The position numbers and the translations under genes are program-made. The notes under the pieces were generated by a model that saw nothing but the letters and a program-made list of their open reading frames with translations, was not told the DNA's origin and ran no database searches. DNA of 64,000 bases, from assembly GCA_036494465.1 (NCBI GenBank), contig DASXOJ010000176.1, forward strand, positions 1 to 64,000, in the 5' to 3' direction. Shown in pieces: positions 1 to 7,893 of this stretch; the stretch's first letter is position 1; each line of letters opens with the position of its first letter. This DNA comes from CAJCJE01 sp036494465. GTDB taxonomy: Bacteria; Actinomycetota; Actinomycetes; Mycobacteriales; Pseudonocardiaceae.

Positions 1-1009
1 CCGGCAGGTACTTCGCGGCGCGCGCGTGGTGCGGATGATCGGGCAGGCCCGCGTAGTTCACCCAGGAGACGCGCGGATCATCGGCCAGCCACCGCGCGAC
101 CGTGTGCGAGTTGCGGACGTGTTCGCTCATCCGCTGCGGCACCGTTTCCACGCCTTGCAGCAACAGGAACGCCGAGTGCGGTGCGAGCACCGGGCCGATG
201 TCGCGCAACTGTTCCGCGCGCAACCGGGTACAGAACGCGTACTCGCCGAAGTTCTCCCAGTACTTCAAACCGCCGTAGCTGGGCACGGTCTCGGTCATCC
301 GGGGGAACTTGCCGTTGCCCCAGTTGAACCGGCCCGATTCGACGACCACCCCGCCGAGTGTGGTGCCGTGCCCGCCGAGGAACTTGGTCGCCGAGTGCAG
401 CACGATGTCCGCGCCGTGCTCCAGCGGGCGGCACAGGTACGGGGTGGCGATCGTGGCGTCGACGACCAGCGGAATGTCGTTGGCGTGCGCAAGAGTAGCC
501 AACCCGGCCAGGTCCGCGATGGTGCCGGACGGGTTGCCGATCAGCTCGGTGTAGATCAGCTTCGTGTTCGGCCGCACCGCCGCCGCGTAGGCGTCGATCG
601 AGTCCTCGGCGACGAACGTGGTGTCCACGCCGAACCGGCGCAGTGTCCCGTTGAGCTGGGTGAGCGTGCCGCCGTATAGGTTGGCGGCCGACACGATGTG
701 CTCACCGGCCTCCGCCAGCGCCGCGAAGGTCAGGAACTCCGCCGCCTGACCGCTGCCGGTCGCGACCGCGCCGATGCCGCCCTCCAGGCTGGCCATCCGC
801 TCCTCGAACGCGGCCACCGTCGGGTTGCCGATCCGGCTGTAGATGTTGCCGTACTTCTGTAGTGCGAACAGGTTCGCCGCGTCCGCCGTGTCGGTGAACA
901 CGAAGCTCGTGGTCTGGTAGATCGGCACCGCGCGGGCACCGGTCTCCGGGTCCGGGGTTCCGCCCGCGTGCAGCGCACGGGTGCGGAACCCCCAGCTCCG
1001 ATCAGTCAT
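1..1009 (-). CDS. metY: O-acetylhomoserine sulfhydrylase (MetY family), 3' end off the left edge
   Basis: PLP-dependent enzyme of the Cys/Met metabolism family. It should convert O-acetylhomoserine plus sulfide to homocysteine (or O-acetylserine to cysteine) in the cytosol. 336 residues are visible of the roughly 430 usual; the C-terminus lies outside the window. The N-terminus (MTDRSWGFRTRALHAGG) and the motif IYQTTSFVF are typical of the MetY branch, and the PLP lysine sits in SATKFLGG. The ATG at 1009 overlaps the OsmC stop codon by 4 bp (ATGA), so translation is probably coupled. I infer the sulfhydrylase rather than cystathionine gamma-synthase from the N-terminal sequence; the two are close relatives. 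No SAM-riboswitch-like leader was recognised upstream of the operon. Confidence 0.9.
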   Translation of the reverse strand, partial: MTDRSWGFRTRALHAGGTPDPETGARAVPIYQTTSFVFTDTADAANLFALQKYGNIYSRIGNPTVAAFEERMASLEGGIGAVATGSGQAAEFLTFAALAEAGEHIVSAANLYGGTLTQLNGTLRRFGVDTTFVAEDSIDAYAAAVRPNTKLIYTELIGNPSGTIADLAGLATLAHANDIPLVVDATIATPYLCRPLEHGADIVLHSATKFLGGHGTTLGGVVVESGRFNWGNGKFPRMTETVPSYGGLKYWENFGEYAFCTRLRAEQLRDIGPVLAPHSAFLLLQGVETVPQRMSEHVRNSHTVARWLADDPRVSWVNYAGLPDHPHHARAAKYLP

Positions 1010-1506
1010 GAAGCCAATTGTGTCGTAACCGGTACCGGATTGGCGAACACGTCCAGTACCGGGCAGTGCTCGTCGACCTGCTCCTTGAGCTGCGCGTACC
1101 GCTGCGCACTCTCCGGTCCGTTCAGCGTGACGTGCACCCGGACCGCGGTGAACCCGGGCCGGGTCGACTCGTCGAAGCCGAAGAAACCGTGCAGGTCCAG
1201 GTCGCCCTCGACGCGCACGGACACCGACTCCAGGTTGATGCCCAGCTTCGCTGCCCAGAACTGGTAGGTGATCACCTGGCACGAGCCGAGCGCGGCCAGC
1301 GCAAGTTCGACCGGGTTCGACGCGGTGTCGCCGCCACCGAGCGCGGTCGGCTCGTCGACCAGGAATTCCTTGTCACGCACGACGACCTCGACCTGGGTCG
1401 CGGTGCCGGGCACGAGGGTGTTGACCGTGGTGAAGGAGACAGCGGCGTTGCGGGGATCGGCCGCGACGGCGCCTGCGGTGCCGTCGATGACGTCGGTCAG
1501 GGACAT
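1006..1506 (-). CDS. OsmC/Ohr family peroxiredoxin-like protein
   Basis: 166-residue OsmC-fold protein, expected to reduce organic hydroperoxides with a cysteine pair. The first cysteine is in the helix ALAALGSCQVITYQFWAAKLGI, the second in EHCPVLDVF, the standard spacing for OsmC rather than Ohr. I chose the ATG at 1506 (MSLTDVIDG) because the open frame upstream looks non-coding. It is the first gene of a two-gene operon with metY (4-bp overlap). A redox protein paired with a sulfhydrylase suggests a role in sulfur or thiol stress, but that is inference. Confidence 0.85.
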   Translation of the reverse strand: MSLTDVIDGTAGAVAADPRNAAVSFTTVNTLVPGTATQVEVVVRDKEFLVDEPTALGGGDTASNPVELALAALGSCQVITYQFWAAKLGINLESVSVRVEGDLDLHGFFGFDESTRPGFTAVRVHVTLNGPESAQRYAQLKEQVDEHCPVLDVFANPVPVTTQLAS

Positions 1507-1599
1507 GCTCGCTCCATCGGTTGGCGGCGGGAATGCCCCCGAGCGTGCTCGGCAGTTCTGACGCCGGTCAAACGCTCCCAACCTGCGGAAATACCTCGG

Positions 1600-2589
1600 T
1601 CACCGAGCCAGCGGCGGCACGTTCTCGGCGGCTTTCGGCGGTGGGGGAGGGGTGCCGTCGCCGAACGGGCGACCGCCGAGGTCCTCTCGGTGGTGCGGGG
1701 TCAGCCAGTTCGCCAGATCGGGGCCCTTCGGCACGATGCCGCTCGGGTTGAGGAAGCGGTGCACCTTGTAGTAGTGGTCCTTGATCTGGACGAAGTCGAT
1801 GGTGTCGCCGAAACCGGGTGTCTGGAACAGATCCCGCGCATACGCCCACAGCACCGGCATCTCGGACAGCTTGTTCCGGTTGCACTTGAAGTGGTTGTGG
1901 TAGACCGCGTCGAACCGGACCAGGGTCGGCCACAGCCGCACGTCCGCCTCGGTGATGGTGTCGCCGACCAGGTACCGCCGGGTGGAGAGCCGTTCGGAGA
2001 GCTCGTCGAGCCGCGCGAACAACCGGTCGTAGGCGCGTTCGTGCGCCTCCTGGCTGCTCGCGAATCCGGCCTTGTAGACGCCGTTGTTGACGTCGGCGAA
2101 CACGCCCGCGTTGACCTCGTCGATCTCCTCGCGCAGCCGGTCCGGGTAGAGTTCGGGCGCGCCGTCGCGGTGGAACTTGGTCCATTCCAGCGACAGGTCG
2201 ATGGTCATCTGCACGAAGTCGTTGGTGACCAACTCTTTTGTCGGCACCTCCACGATCGCGGGCACGGTGATGCCGCGCTCGTAGCCGGGGAACCGGGCGA
2301 AGTACGCCTCCTGCAACCGCTCGTAGCCGAGCACCGGATCGCGCCCGCCCGGGTCGAGGTCGAACGTCCAGCTGCGCTCGTCGTGCGTCGGTCCGCACAT
2401 GCCCAGCGAGATCGCGTCCTCAAGACCGAGCAGCCTGCGCACGATCACCGCGCGGTTCGCCCATGGACACGCTCGCGCGGCCACCAGCCGATAGCGGGCG
2501 GACTCGACCGGGTAGCCGTCGCGACCGTCCTCGGTGATGCGGGTGGTCACGTAGTTGCTGTCCCTGCGGAACTCGCCGGACTCGGCCAT
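1600..2589 (-). CDS. Glutathione S-transferase / glutathionyl-hydroquinone reductase-like protein
   Basis: 329-residue protein of the ECM4/YqjG (Xi-class GST) family. The active-site cysteine is in ACPWANR near residue 55, followed by RLLGLE and the long C-terminal helical domain (residues about 165-320). Family members remove glutathionyl groups from quinones. Actinomycetes normally use mycothiol, so the natural thiol here is probably mycothiol (inference). Start chosen at ATG 2589: GGAGGT lies just upstream, and the longer TTG start at 2601 would place that ribosome site inside the gene. A decayed TetR-like fragment lies directly upstream and may be the former local regulator. Confidence 0.8.
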   Translation of the reverse strand: MAESGEFRRDSNYVTTRITEDGRDGYPVESARYRLVAARACPWANRAVIVRRLLGLEDAISLGMCGPTHDERSWTFDLDPGGRDPVLGYERLQEAYFARFPGYERGITVPAIVEVPTKELVTNDFVQMTIDLSLEWTKFHRDGAPELYPDRLREEIDEVNAGVFADVNNGVYKAGFASSQEAHERAYDRLFARLDELSERLSTRRYLVGDTITEADVRLWPTLVRFDAVYHNHFKCNRNKLSEMPVLWAYARDLFQTPGFGDTIDFVQIKDHYYKVHRFLNPSGIVPKGPDLANWLTPHHREDLGGRPFGDGTPPPPPKAAENVPPLAR

Positions 2590-2631
2590 CACGACCTCCA
2601 ATTGGTCACTGATCAGGACTATATAGGAGTG

Positions 2632-2885
2632 TCATGGAATCGCGGTCGCGATGTGATCCAGCTGGGCGGCAAGGATCTCCTCGAACGCCGTGTCGCGGTC
2701 TGCCACGAGTGGGCGGACATCGCGGGCGAAGTGCGCCAGCCCGGGAAAACGGGCGGGATCGGCGCCGAGCACCGCGACCCGGAACAGCTCCATGCCCTGC
2801 TCGTGCTCGGCGCGGGTGAGGGTGCCGACGCCGGCATCGGCGGCGATCAACGCGGCGAACAGGATGGCGAGCCGGTGGTAGTGCG
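2632..2885 (-). pseudogene. C-terminal remnant of a TetR-like regulator
   Basis: Reading the minus strand from about 2885 gives about 85 residues of convincing protein (YHRLAILFAALIAAD then GMELFRVAVLGADPARFPG) ending at a TGA at 2632. The composition and helical pattern fit the ligand-binding C-terminus of a TetR/AcrR regulator, but there is no DNA-binding N-terminus. Immediately beyond about 2890 the coding signal switches to the plus strand (see 2892-2972), so this looks like one side of a deletion junction. Alternative: an unrelated short protein starting at ATG 2850. Family assignment is tentative. Confidence 0.45.
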
Positions 2886-2891
2886 AACAGA

Positions 2892-2972
2892 CTCGACGCC
2901 ACGGGCAAACCGCAGCCCCACCCCATCGACGCCGCGCTCGCCGCGCTCTACCAGGTGGCGATGTACGAGTGA
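2892..2972 (+). pseudogene. Short C-terminal gene remnant, unknown family
   Basis: In the plus strand the last 27 codons before a TGA read DATGKPQPHPIDAALAALYQVAMYE, which has the codon bias of real coding sequence. No start codon, ribosome site or upstream extension is present: 5' of about 2890 the plus frame loses its bias and the opposite strand becomes coding-like. It therefore looks like the 3' end of a gene fused by deletion to the TetR-like remnant on the other strand. The family is not recognised. Confidence 0.35.
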
Positions 2973-3029
2973 CGATCGCGGGGCACCTCCGCTCGGCGTG
3001 CCGGCCGAACGGATGTGCCCACCGGCCGG

Positions 3030-3389
3030 TCAGGCTTGCGCGGCGGCCTTCGCCTTGAGACCGGGGGACAGGTCGAAGACGCTGATCGCCTCGGTGATCT
3101 TGCCATCCTTGACGGTCAGGTACTCCATGCCGCGGTAGTCCTTGGCGAAGGGCGTCTCCACCACGTAGACGGTGGCCGCGTGCTCGTCGTCGCCCAGCAC
3201 GTCGATCAGCTCACCGCTGATCAGCGCGGTCGCGAACGGCGTGAGGAACTGGGCGTAGCCGTCCCGGCCGGTGATCCGGCCGACCGGGGCCTCGCACACG
3301 ATGTCGTCGGCGACGTAGCTCAGCGCCTTCTCGGCGTCGCCGGCGAGCCAGGCGCGGACATACTCTTCAGCGATCTTCTTGGCTGTCAT
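3030..3389 (-). CDS. NTF2-like / SnoaL-like protein
   Basis: 119-residue cone-fold (NTF2-like) protein of the kind called SnoaL-like or ketosteroid-isomerase-like. Features are the N-terminal helix (AEEYVRAWLAGDAEKAL), then ADDIVCEAP, and a C-terminal strand with VKDGKITEAISVFD. Such proteins act as small isomerases, hydrolases or binding proteins; the substrate cannot be told. Start chosen at ATG 3389; the longer frame begins inside the palindrome at 3407-3435. It is divergent from the WYL regulator, and the palindrome sits between them, so it is the likely target of that regulator. Confidence 0.75.
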   Translation of the reverse strand: MTAKKIAEEYVRAWLAGDAEKALSYVADDIVCEAPVGRITGRDGYAQFLTPFATALISGELIDVLGDDEHAATVYVVETPFAKDYRGMEYLTVKDGKITEAISVFDLSPGLKAKAAAQA

Positions 3390-3406
3390 GAGAGCTACTC
3401 TGTCCG

Positions 3407-3435
3407 GGTTATATGACATCTTGTGTCATATAACC
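3407..3435. promoter_or_regulatory. Perfect 12-5-12 inverted repeat, likely operator of the WYL regulator
   Basis: Arms GGTTATATGACA (3407-3418) and TGTCATATAACC (3424-3435) with a 5-base spacer. It lies between the divergent NTF2-like gene and the WYL regulator, 18 bases before the latter's start codon. It is much richer in A/T than its surroundings. Probably bound by the adjacent regulator, controlling both genes. Confidence 0.75.
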
Positions 3436-3453
3436 GACGGAAGTTCTGGAGCC

Positions 3454-4434
3454 ATGAGATCCGACCGCCTGCTCTCGATCCTGCTGCTGTTGCAGACCCA
3501 CAACCAGGTGCCCGCCGCCGAGTTGGCGCAGCGGCTGGAAGTCTCGGTGCGCACGATCATGCGCGACGTGGAGGCCCTGTCCTCGGCGGGCGTGCCGGTC
3601 TACACGGTGCGCGGCCCGCAGGGCGGCATCGCGCTGCTGCCCGGTTACCGGACCGACGTCACCGGGCTGACCGCCGACGAGTCGCGCGCCCTGTTCGTGC
3701 TGCTCTCCGGCTCCGCGCACGACGATCTCGGCCTCGGGCAGGCCCTCGGTTCCGCGCTGCGCAAGGTGATGGTGGCGCTGCCCGCCGCGCACCGCCCGGA
3801 GGCCGACCTGACCAGCCGCCGCATCCTCATCGACCCGGTCCGCTGGCGCGGCACCCCTGGCCCGGAGCAGGCCGACCTCGCCGCCTTCCAGGAGGCGGTG
3901 TTCGGGGATCTGCGCCTGGAACTGCGCTACCGGCGCGGTCGCGACAACACCGTGCGCACCTACACGCTCGACCCGTACGGCCTGGTCAACAAGGCAGGGG
4001 TCTGGTACCTGGTGGCCGACCGCGATGGTGAGCCGCGGCTGTTCCGCACCGACCGGACGCAGTCGGCGACCGTCCTCGACGAACCGGTGCAGCGTCGCGA
4101 CGGCGTGGAACTGGCGGACGTGTGGGACATCCTGCGCCGCGCCATCGACGACGTCCCCGCCGAAGTCCCGGTGACCGCGCGCGTCCGCGACGAGATCGTC
4201 GCCATGTTCGGCCGCATCCACGCGCCCGATCTGGTGACCGGACCGGAGCCGGACCAACCTGGCTGGCAACGGGTCGAGTTGCGGTTTCGCTCCGTCTTCG
4301 CCGCGCAGGCCCTGCTCGCGTTCGGCCCGGACGTGGAAGTCCTGAGCCCGGACAGCGTTCGCCAGAATCTGGCCGAGAAGGCGCGGGCGACCGTCGCGCG
4401 CTACGCGGGCGCCAGCACCAGCTTGGGGTCGTAG
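3454..4434 (+). CDS. HTH/WYL-domain transcriptional regulator (YafY type)
   Basis: 326-residue regulator with an N-terminal winged helix (MRSDRLLSILLLLQ, then LAQRLEVSVRTIMRDVEAL) and a WYL ligand-sensing domain around residues 140-220 (YGLVNKAGVWYLVADRDG), followed by a WCX-type C-terminus. WYL proteins sense nucleotides or other small ligands and act as repressors or activators. It is divergent from the NTF2-like gene, with a perfect palindrome in the shared promoter, which suggests autoregulation. Its 3' end overlaps the convergent cysteine dioxygenase gene by 34 bp. Confidence 0.9.
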   Translation: MRSDRLLSILLLLQTHNQVPAAELAQRLEVSVRTIMRDVEALSSAGVPVYTVRGPQGGIALLPGYRTDVTGLTADESRALFVLLSGSAHDDLGLGQALGSALRKVMVALPAAHRPEADLTSRRILIDPVRWRGTPGPEQADLAAFQEAVFGDLRLELRYRRGRDNTVRTYTLDPYGLVNKAGVWYLVADRDGEPRLFRTDRTQSATVLDEPVQRRDGVELADVWDILRRAIDDVPAEVPVTARVRDEIVAMFGRIHAPDLVTGPEPDQPGWQRVELRFRSVFAAQALLAFGPDVEVLSPDSVRQNLAEKARATVARYAGASTSLGS

Positions 4435-4928
4435 GTCAACTGGATGCTGGTGCCGCGGCTGGTGATGTCCGCGCCGTAGACGTGGATCGAGATGGTCTTG
4501 TCGCCACTGGCGCAGGTGACCTGGTGGATGTCCGGGCCTTCGGCCAGCACGGACACCTCGCCGATCTCGTTGAGCACGGTGCCGCCCGAGCGCAGACCGG
4601 CGCCCAGCCGCTCGTAGCGGTGCTCGCGCTCGCATCCGGCCAGCACACCCGCGACGCACCAGGCGACGTGGTCGTGGATCGGGGTTTCGTGACCGGGCAA
4701 CCAGACCAGCGCGACCACCGAGAACCGGCCGTGCGGGTCGATGTGCAGCAGGTGCTGGCGGTAGCGGTCAGCTGCGGGCTCGCGCTCGCTCGCGTCCAGC
4801 ACGTTGTCCATGCCGAGCAGGCCTTCGAGATTCGTGCCCGCGGCAACCGCCAACTGGTCCGGCGTGGTGATGTGATCGGCGAGCACGGTCAGCCGGTCGA
4901 CGAACCGGCGCATGACGGGACTGGGCAT
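4401..4928 (-). CDS. Cysteine dioxygenase type I family
   Basis: 175-residue cupin expected to oxidise cysteine to cysteine sulfinate with non-haem iron. The three-histidine site is visible: PIHDHVAWC (two His) and GPDIHQVTC (third His). Start set at ATG 4928, which overlaps the TAA stop of the phosphatase gene by one base (TAATG); GGAG lies six bases upstream, and the longer TTG start would engulf it. Last gene of the six-gene sulfolactate-type operon. Cysteine sulfinate can be transaminated to a product that releases sulfite, which is the substrate of the ComA-family enzyme two genes upstream, so this gene may supply sulfite. A thiol dioxygenase for another thiol is possible. Confidence 0.85.
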   Translation of the reverse strand: MPSPVMRRFVDRLTVLADHITTPDQLAVAAGTNLEGLLGMDNVLDASEREPAADRYRQHLLHIDPHGRFSVVALVWLPGHETPIHDHVAWCVAGVLAGCEREHRYERLGAGLRSGGTVLNEIGEVSVLAEGPDIHQVTCASGDKTISIHVYGADITSRGTSIQLTYDPKLVLAPA

Positions 4929-5518
4929 TACAGGCTCCAAGGCGTGATCGACGCATTGTCCACTGTGGCATGTGGGATGGATGTTCCCGGTCGGGGCTGC
5001 GGAGCGGTCGCGGTGCGGACCACCCCGCCGTGCGTGGCGACCACCAGTGTCCTACCTGGACGAACCAAAGGAGTCAGGCAGAGCGACAAGCGGGTCAGGG
5101 TGGCCTGCACGCGGTAGTACATGTCGCTGACGCTCTCCCCGCCCGGCGGTGTACGGAACGGATCGCGCCACAGCTCGTCGATGGTGCCCTGCACGGTGAG
5201 CTCACCGAACTGTTCGGTGTAGAGCTTGCCTTCGAGCTCACCAAGGGATTGCTCGCGCAGCCCAGCGTCCAACTGGATCGGCAGGCCGAGCACGTCCGCG
5301 ATGATCTGCGCGGTTTGCCGCGCCCTGAGCAGATCACTGGCCAGGATCGTGTCGGCCCGGGGTTGTGGGTCGGCCGCGAATTTCTTAGCCAGTTCTTCGG
5401 CTGTGGCCAGAGCTTGCGCCTCGCCATCGGCGCTCAACCCGCCCGCGTCGAGCGACTGCCCCTGGCAGCGGCCCTCCGCGTTCCAGGTGCTCTGCCCATG
5501 CCGAACCAGTAGCAACAT
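4928..5518 (-). CDS. Histidine phosphatase family protein
   Basis: 196-residue phosphoglycerate-mutase-like phosphatase. The catalytic histidine is in LLLVRHGQSTWNAEG at the N-terminus; the second histidine is in VVATHGGVVRT near residue 170. Start is ATG 5518, directly before the RHG motif; longer frames are unsupported. It begins 10 bp after the VOC gene and overlaps the dioxygenase gene by 1 bp. In this operon it could take the place of ComB, removing phosphate from phosphosulfolactate to give sulfolactate. This role is inference: true ComB belongs to another fold. Confidence 0.85.
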   Translation of the reverse strand: MLLLVRHGQSTWNAEGRCQGQSLDAGGLSADGEAQALATAEELAKKFAADPQPRADTILASDLLRARQTAQIIADVLGLPIQLDAGLREQSLGELEGKLYTEQFGELTVQGTIDELWRDPFRTPPGGESVSDMYYRVQATLTRLSLCLTPLVRPGRTLVVATHGGVVRTATAPQPRPGTSIPHATVDNASITPWSL

Positions 5519-5528
5519 CGTCCCTGTC

Positions 5529-5927
5529 CTAGTACTGCAATCGGGGATCGTCGTAGTTCTTGAACTCAAGGACGTTGTTCGACGGATCCTTGAGGAAGAT
5601 CGTCCGGTGTTGCTCAGCCGTGCCCTCGAACCGCAGCGACGGTCCGGACAGTACTGCCAGCTTGCGATGTTCGACCAGCCGCAAAAGACGGTCGAAATCC
5701 TCGGCTTTGGCGAAGCTCACGCCGAAATGACGCGGGTAGGCGATCGCCTCGGCGGGCACCTCCTCGCACAGGTGGCAGACGAGCTGGTCGCCGAAGAAGT
5801 CGAAGGTGACCCGGTCCGCGTACCGCCGGGCCAGTTTCACGCCCAGCTTGAACACGTAGAACTCCACCGCCTCGTCCAGGTCCCTGGCCGGAATCGCGAT
5901 GTGGCAGGCATCGTGCATGTCACGCAT
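5529..5927 (-). CDS. VOC family (glyoxalase/extradiol-dioxygenase fold) protein
   Basis: 132-residue vicinal-oxygen-chelate protein. The first beta-alpha-beta module starts CHIAIPARDLDEAVEFYV, with the metal-ligand His in CHIAI. The second carries HFGVSF, and the C-terminal strand FLKDPSNNVLEFKNY supplies the ligand Glu. Family members are metal-dependent lyases, isomerases or dioxygenases. AGGAAT lies 7 bases before ATG 5927. It sits 14 bp downstream of the ComA-family gene, so it probably acts on the same intermediates, but its reaction is unknown. Confidence 0.8.
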   Translation of the reverse strand: MRDMHDACHIAIPARDLDEAVEFYVFKLGVKLARRYADRVTFDFFGDQLVCHLCEEVPAEAIAYPRHFGVSFAKAEDFDRLLRLVEHRKLAVLSGPSLRFEGTAEQHRTIFLKDPSNNVLEFKNYDDPRLQY

Positions 5928-5941
5928 TGTTCGGATTCCTT

Positions 5942-6706
5942 TCAGGCCGCGGACGGCGTGCGGTAGCCGGCGGTTTGGCCGGTGGTCGACGGCAACCCGG
6001 TGGTCAACTGCAACAGGGTGTCCCCGCGCAAACCCCGGCGCAGCGTCTCGACGCCGATGATGTCGGCTGCGGCCACGTTGCCCAGATTCACTTGTGGGCC
6101 AACCGTTCGGACCAGCGCGACCTGGAGGTCCTTCGTCGGTGCCTCGAACATCACCTTCCTGGGGTCGATCGCGTCGAGCACGGCGAGCAGCACGTCGTCG
6201 CGCATCTGACCGTCCGCATTGGCTATCCCGCTCCGTCCGCTCTCCCGTGCCTCCGTGATGACCGTCGTCGCGCCAGCGTCCAGATCCTCCTGCAGCGCGC
6301 TCACCCAGTCGGCGGGCGTGAGCAGTGCGGAACGGTCCGCGTCTTTATATCCCACCTCGGAAAGTACGGTCATTTCCCCGGACAATTGCCGTACATATTG
6401 GGCTTTCCCGTGCTGGTCCAACGGGATGGTGCCGTTGGACACCTCCACGTGCGTCGCGCCGTAGTGGCGCATCATCGCCAGGTACTCGTCGAGCCGCCCG
6501 GTCCACAGGTAGTACTCGAACAGCGTGCCGCCGAAGTAGAAGTCGACGCCGTGTTCGCGCAGCACCGCGATCTTGCGATCGATGTCCTTGGTCACCAGTG
6601 CGGTGCCCCAGCCGAACTTGACGATGTCGACGAACTCGCCGTGGCTGGCGATCACGTCGGTGAAGGCACCGGTGGGCAGTCCTGGATCGATCATCATGGT
6701 GGTCAT
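5942..6706 (-). CDS. comA: Phosphosulfolactate synthase (ComA family)
   Basis: 254-residue TIM-barrel protein of the ComA family, which adds sulfite to phosphoenolpyruvate giving (2R)-phospho-3-sulfolactate, the first step of the archaeal coenzyme M route. The family signature FVDIVKFGWGTAL is near the N-terminus, followed by DFYFGGTLFEYYL, HVEVSNGTI and the C-terminal VNLGNVAAADIIGVE. AAGGAGG lies 7 bases before ATG 6706, and that ATG overlaps the acyltransferase stop by 4 bp. No other coenzyme M genes are near; the partners are a phosphatase, a cysteine dioxygenase, an acyl-AMP ligase and an acyltransferase, pointing to a different sulfonate product. Plant and bacterial homologues of uncertain function exist, so activity on sulfite is inferred. 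Confidence 0.88.
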   Translation of the reverse strand: MTTMMIDPGLPTGAFTDVIASHGEFVDIVKFGWGTALVTKDIDRKIAVLREHGVDFYFGGTLFEYYLWTGRLDEYLAMMRHYGATHVEVSNGTIPLDQHGKAQYVRQLSGEMTVLSEVGYKDADRSALLTPADWVSALQEDLDAGATTVITEARESGRSGIANADGQMRDDVLLAVLDAIDPRKVMFEAPTKDLQVALVRTVGPQVNLGNVAAADIIGVETLRRGLRGDTLLQLTTGLPSTTGQTAGYRTPSAA

Positions 6707-7893
6707 GACGTGCCTCCTTGAGTCGGAAGTGGACGATTGCTGAACGGGAGCGGAACCCGTGCGGGGACCGGAATCGGTCTGGGCCGCCGCAACCGGGCGC
6801 GTCCGGCGAGCGCGAGGCTGACCGGGGTGCGCCGGAAGCCGGCGGCGAGCAGGCCGGAGCCGACGTAGAGCAGCGGCACGAACACCACCATCTCCACCAG
6901 CACGGCCACGGTCGGTGCGTGCTGCGCCAACGCGGTCAGGCCGATGGCCGACGTGCCCATGAACAGCCCCTGGATCAGCAGCGGATGCGCGAGGTAGATG
7001 CCGAACGAGGCGTCCCCGCCTGCCTTGATCAACCGGCCTGCTGGCCGGCCCCGGTCCTCCCAGCGCAACCCGAACGCCAGGAACGCCCAGGCGACGCCGA
7101 CGCTTTCGATCACCATGACCGGCTGGAACACATCGCTGGCGATCAACGGGTTCTGGCCGCCGATGAAGACCTCGCCGAAGTACACGGCCAGCCCGATGCC
7201 GATGGTGGCGACGGCGCCGGTGAACACCCACCGCATCCGGGCCCGCGTCCACTCGACGAGTTCCTCCGCGTGCCAGGCCGCGATGCCACCGGCGATGACG
7301 AAACCGAGGTAGCTGGTCAGCCACGCGTCGGGCTGGCGCAGCAGCCAGGTGAGTGGGCCGATGCTCCAGTTTCGTTGTACAGCAAGGTAGAACACGATCT
7401 GGTAGAAACCGGCGAGTCCCAGCAGGGTCGGGTGGTGCCTGCGCGTTGCCTTGAGTAGCAGGCGGATCAGCGGGAACACCAGGTAGACCTGCATGGACAC
7501 CAGCAGGAAGTACAGGTGGTAGCGCGCGGTGGCGTGCAGAACGGTCTGCACGAACACTTCCAGCGCCGGACCGATCGGGTTCAGCTGCGGTGTGTCGGCC
7601 AGGAAGTAGATCAGGCTCCACACCAGGTACGGCACGCCGACGAACAGGAACCGCTTGCGCCAGAACGACACCGGCTTTGGCGCCTTGCCCCGATAGGTGT
7701 AGGTCAGCACGAACGCGGTGAGCAGGAAGAACACCTCGCGGCTGACGTGCCCGACCGCGAGCAGCGCGCCCGCGGTCACCGTGCCGGGCAACGCCTCCTG
7801 GCCGAGCACGTGCACCGCGATGACGAGGGCGACCGTGAGCACCCGCACCAGGTCGATGTAGTGCAGATGCCGCTTTTCGGCCACCGCGGTCAT
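6703..7893 (-). CDS. Membrane acyltransferase, acyltransferase-3 family
   Basis: 396-residue integral membrane protein with about ten hydrophobic segments. The N-terminal HYIDLVRVLTVALVIAVHVLG carries the conserved Arg and His of the AT3 family, and FFLLTAFVLTYTY follows. The C-terminal tail (about residues 345-396) is basic and cytosolic. AT3 proteins transfer acyl groups from acyl-CoA or other donors to sugars, antibiotics or lipids. Start ATG 7893 overlaps the ligase stop by 4 bp; its own stop overlaps the comA start by 4 bp. In this operon it is the best candidate for attaching the activated acyl group to the sulfonate. A transport role cannot be excluded. Confidence 0.88.
   Translation of the reverse strand: MTAVAEKRHLHYIDLVRVLTVALVIAVHVLGQEALPGTVTAGALLAVGHVSREVFFLLTAFVLTYTYRGKAPKPVSFWRKRFLFVGVPYLVWSLIYFLADTPQLNPIGPALEVFVQTVLHATARYHLYFLLVSMQVYLVFPLIRLLLKATRRHHPTLLGLAGFYQIVFYLAVQRNWSIGPLTWLLRQPDAWLTSYLGFVIAGGIAAWHAEELVEWTRARMRWVFTGAVATIGIGLAVYFGEVFIGGQNPLIASDVFQPVMVIESVGVAWAFLAFGLRWEDRGRPAGRLIKAGGDASFGIYLAHPLLIQGLFMGTSAIGLTALAQHAPTVAVLVEMVVFVPLLYVGSGLLAAGFRRTPVSLALAGRARLRRPRPIPVPARVPLPFSNRPLPTQGGTS

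Noticed and set aside
1507..1599. Possible SAM riboswitch ahead of OsmC-metY
   Set aside because: No recognisable SAM-I, SAM-II or SAM-IV core was found in the short leader.
1018..3138. A 706-codon open frame on the plus strand
   Set aside because: It runs antisense to the OsmC and GST genes, whose families are clear; its product is Arg/His/Val-rich with no recognisable domain, the usual shadow in high-GC DNA.
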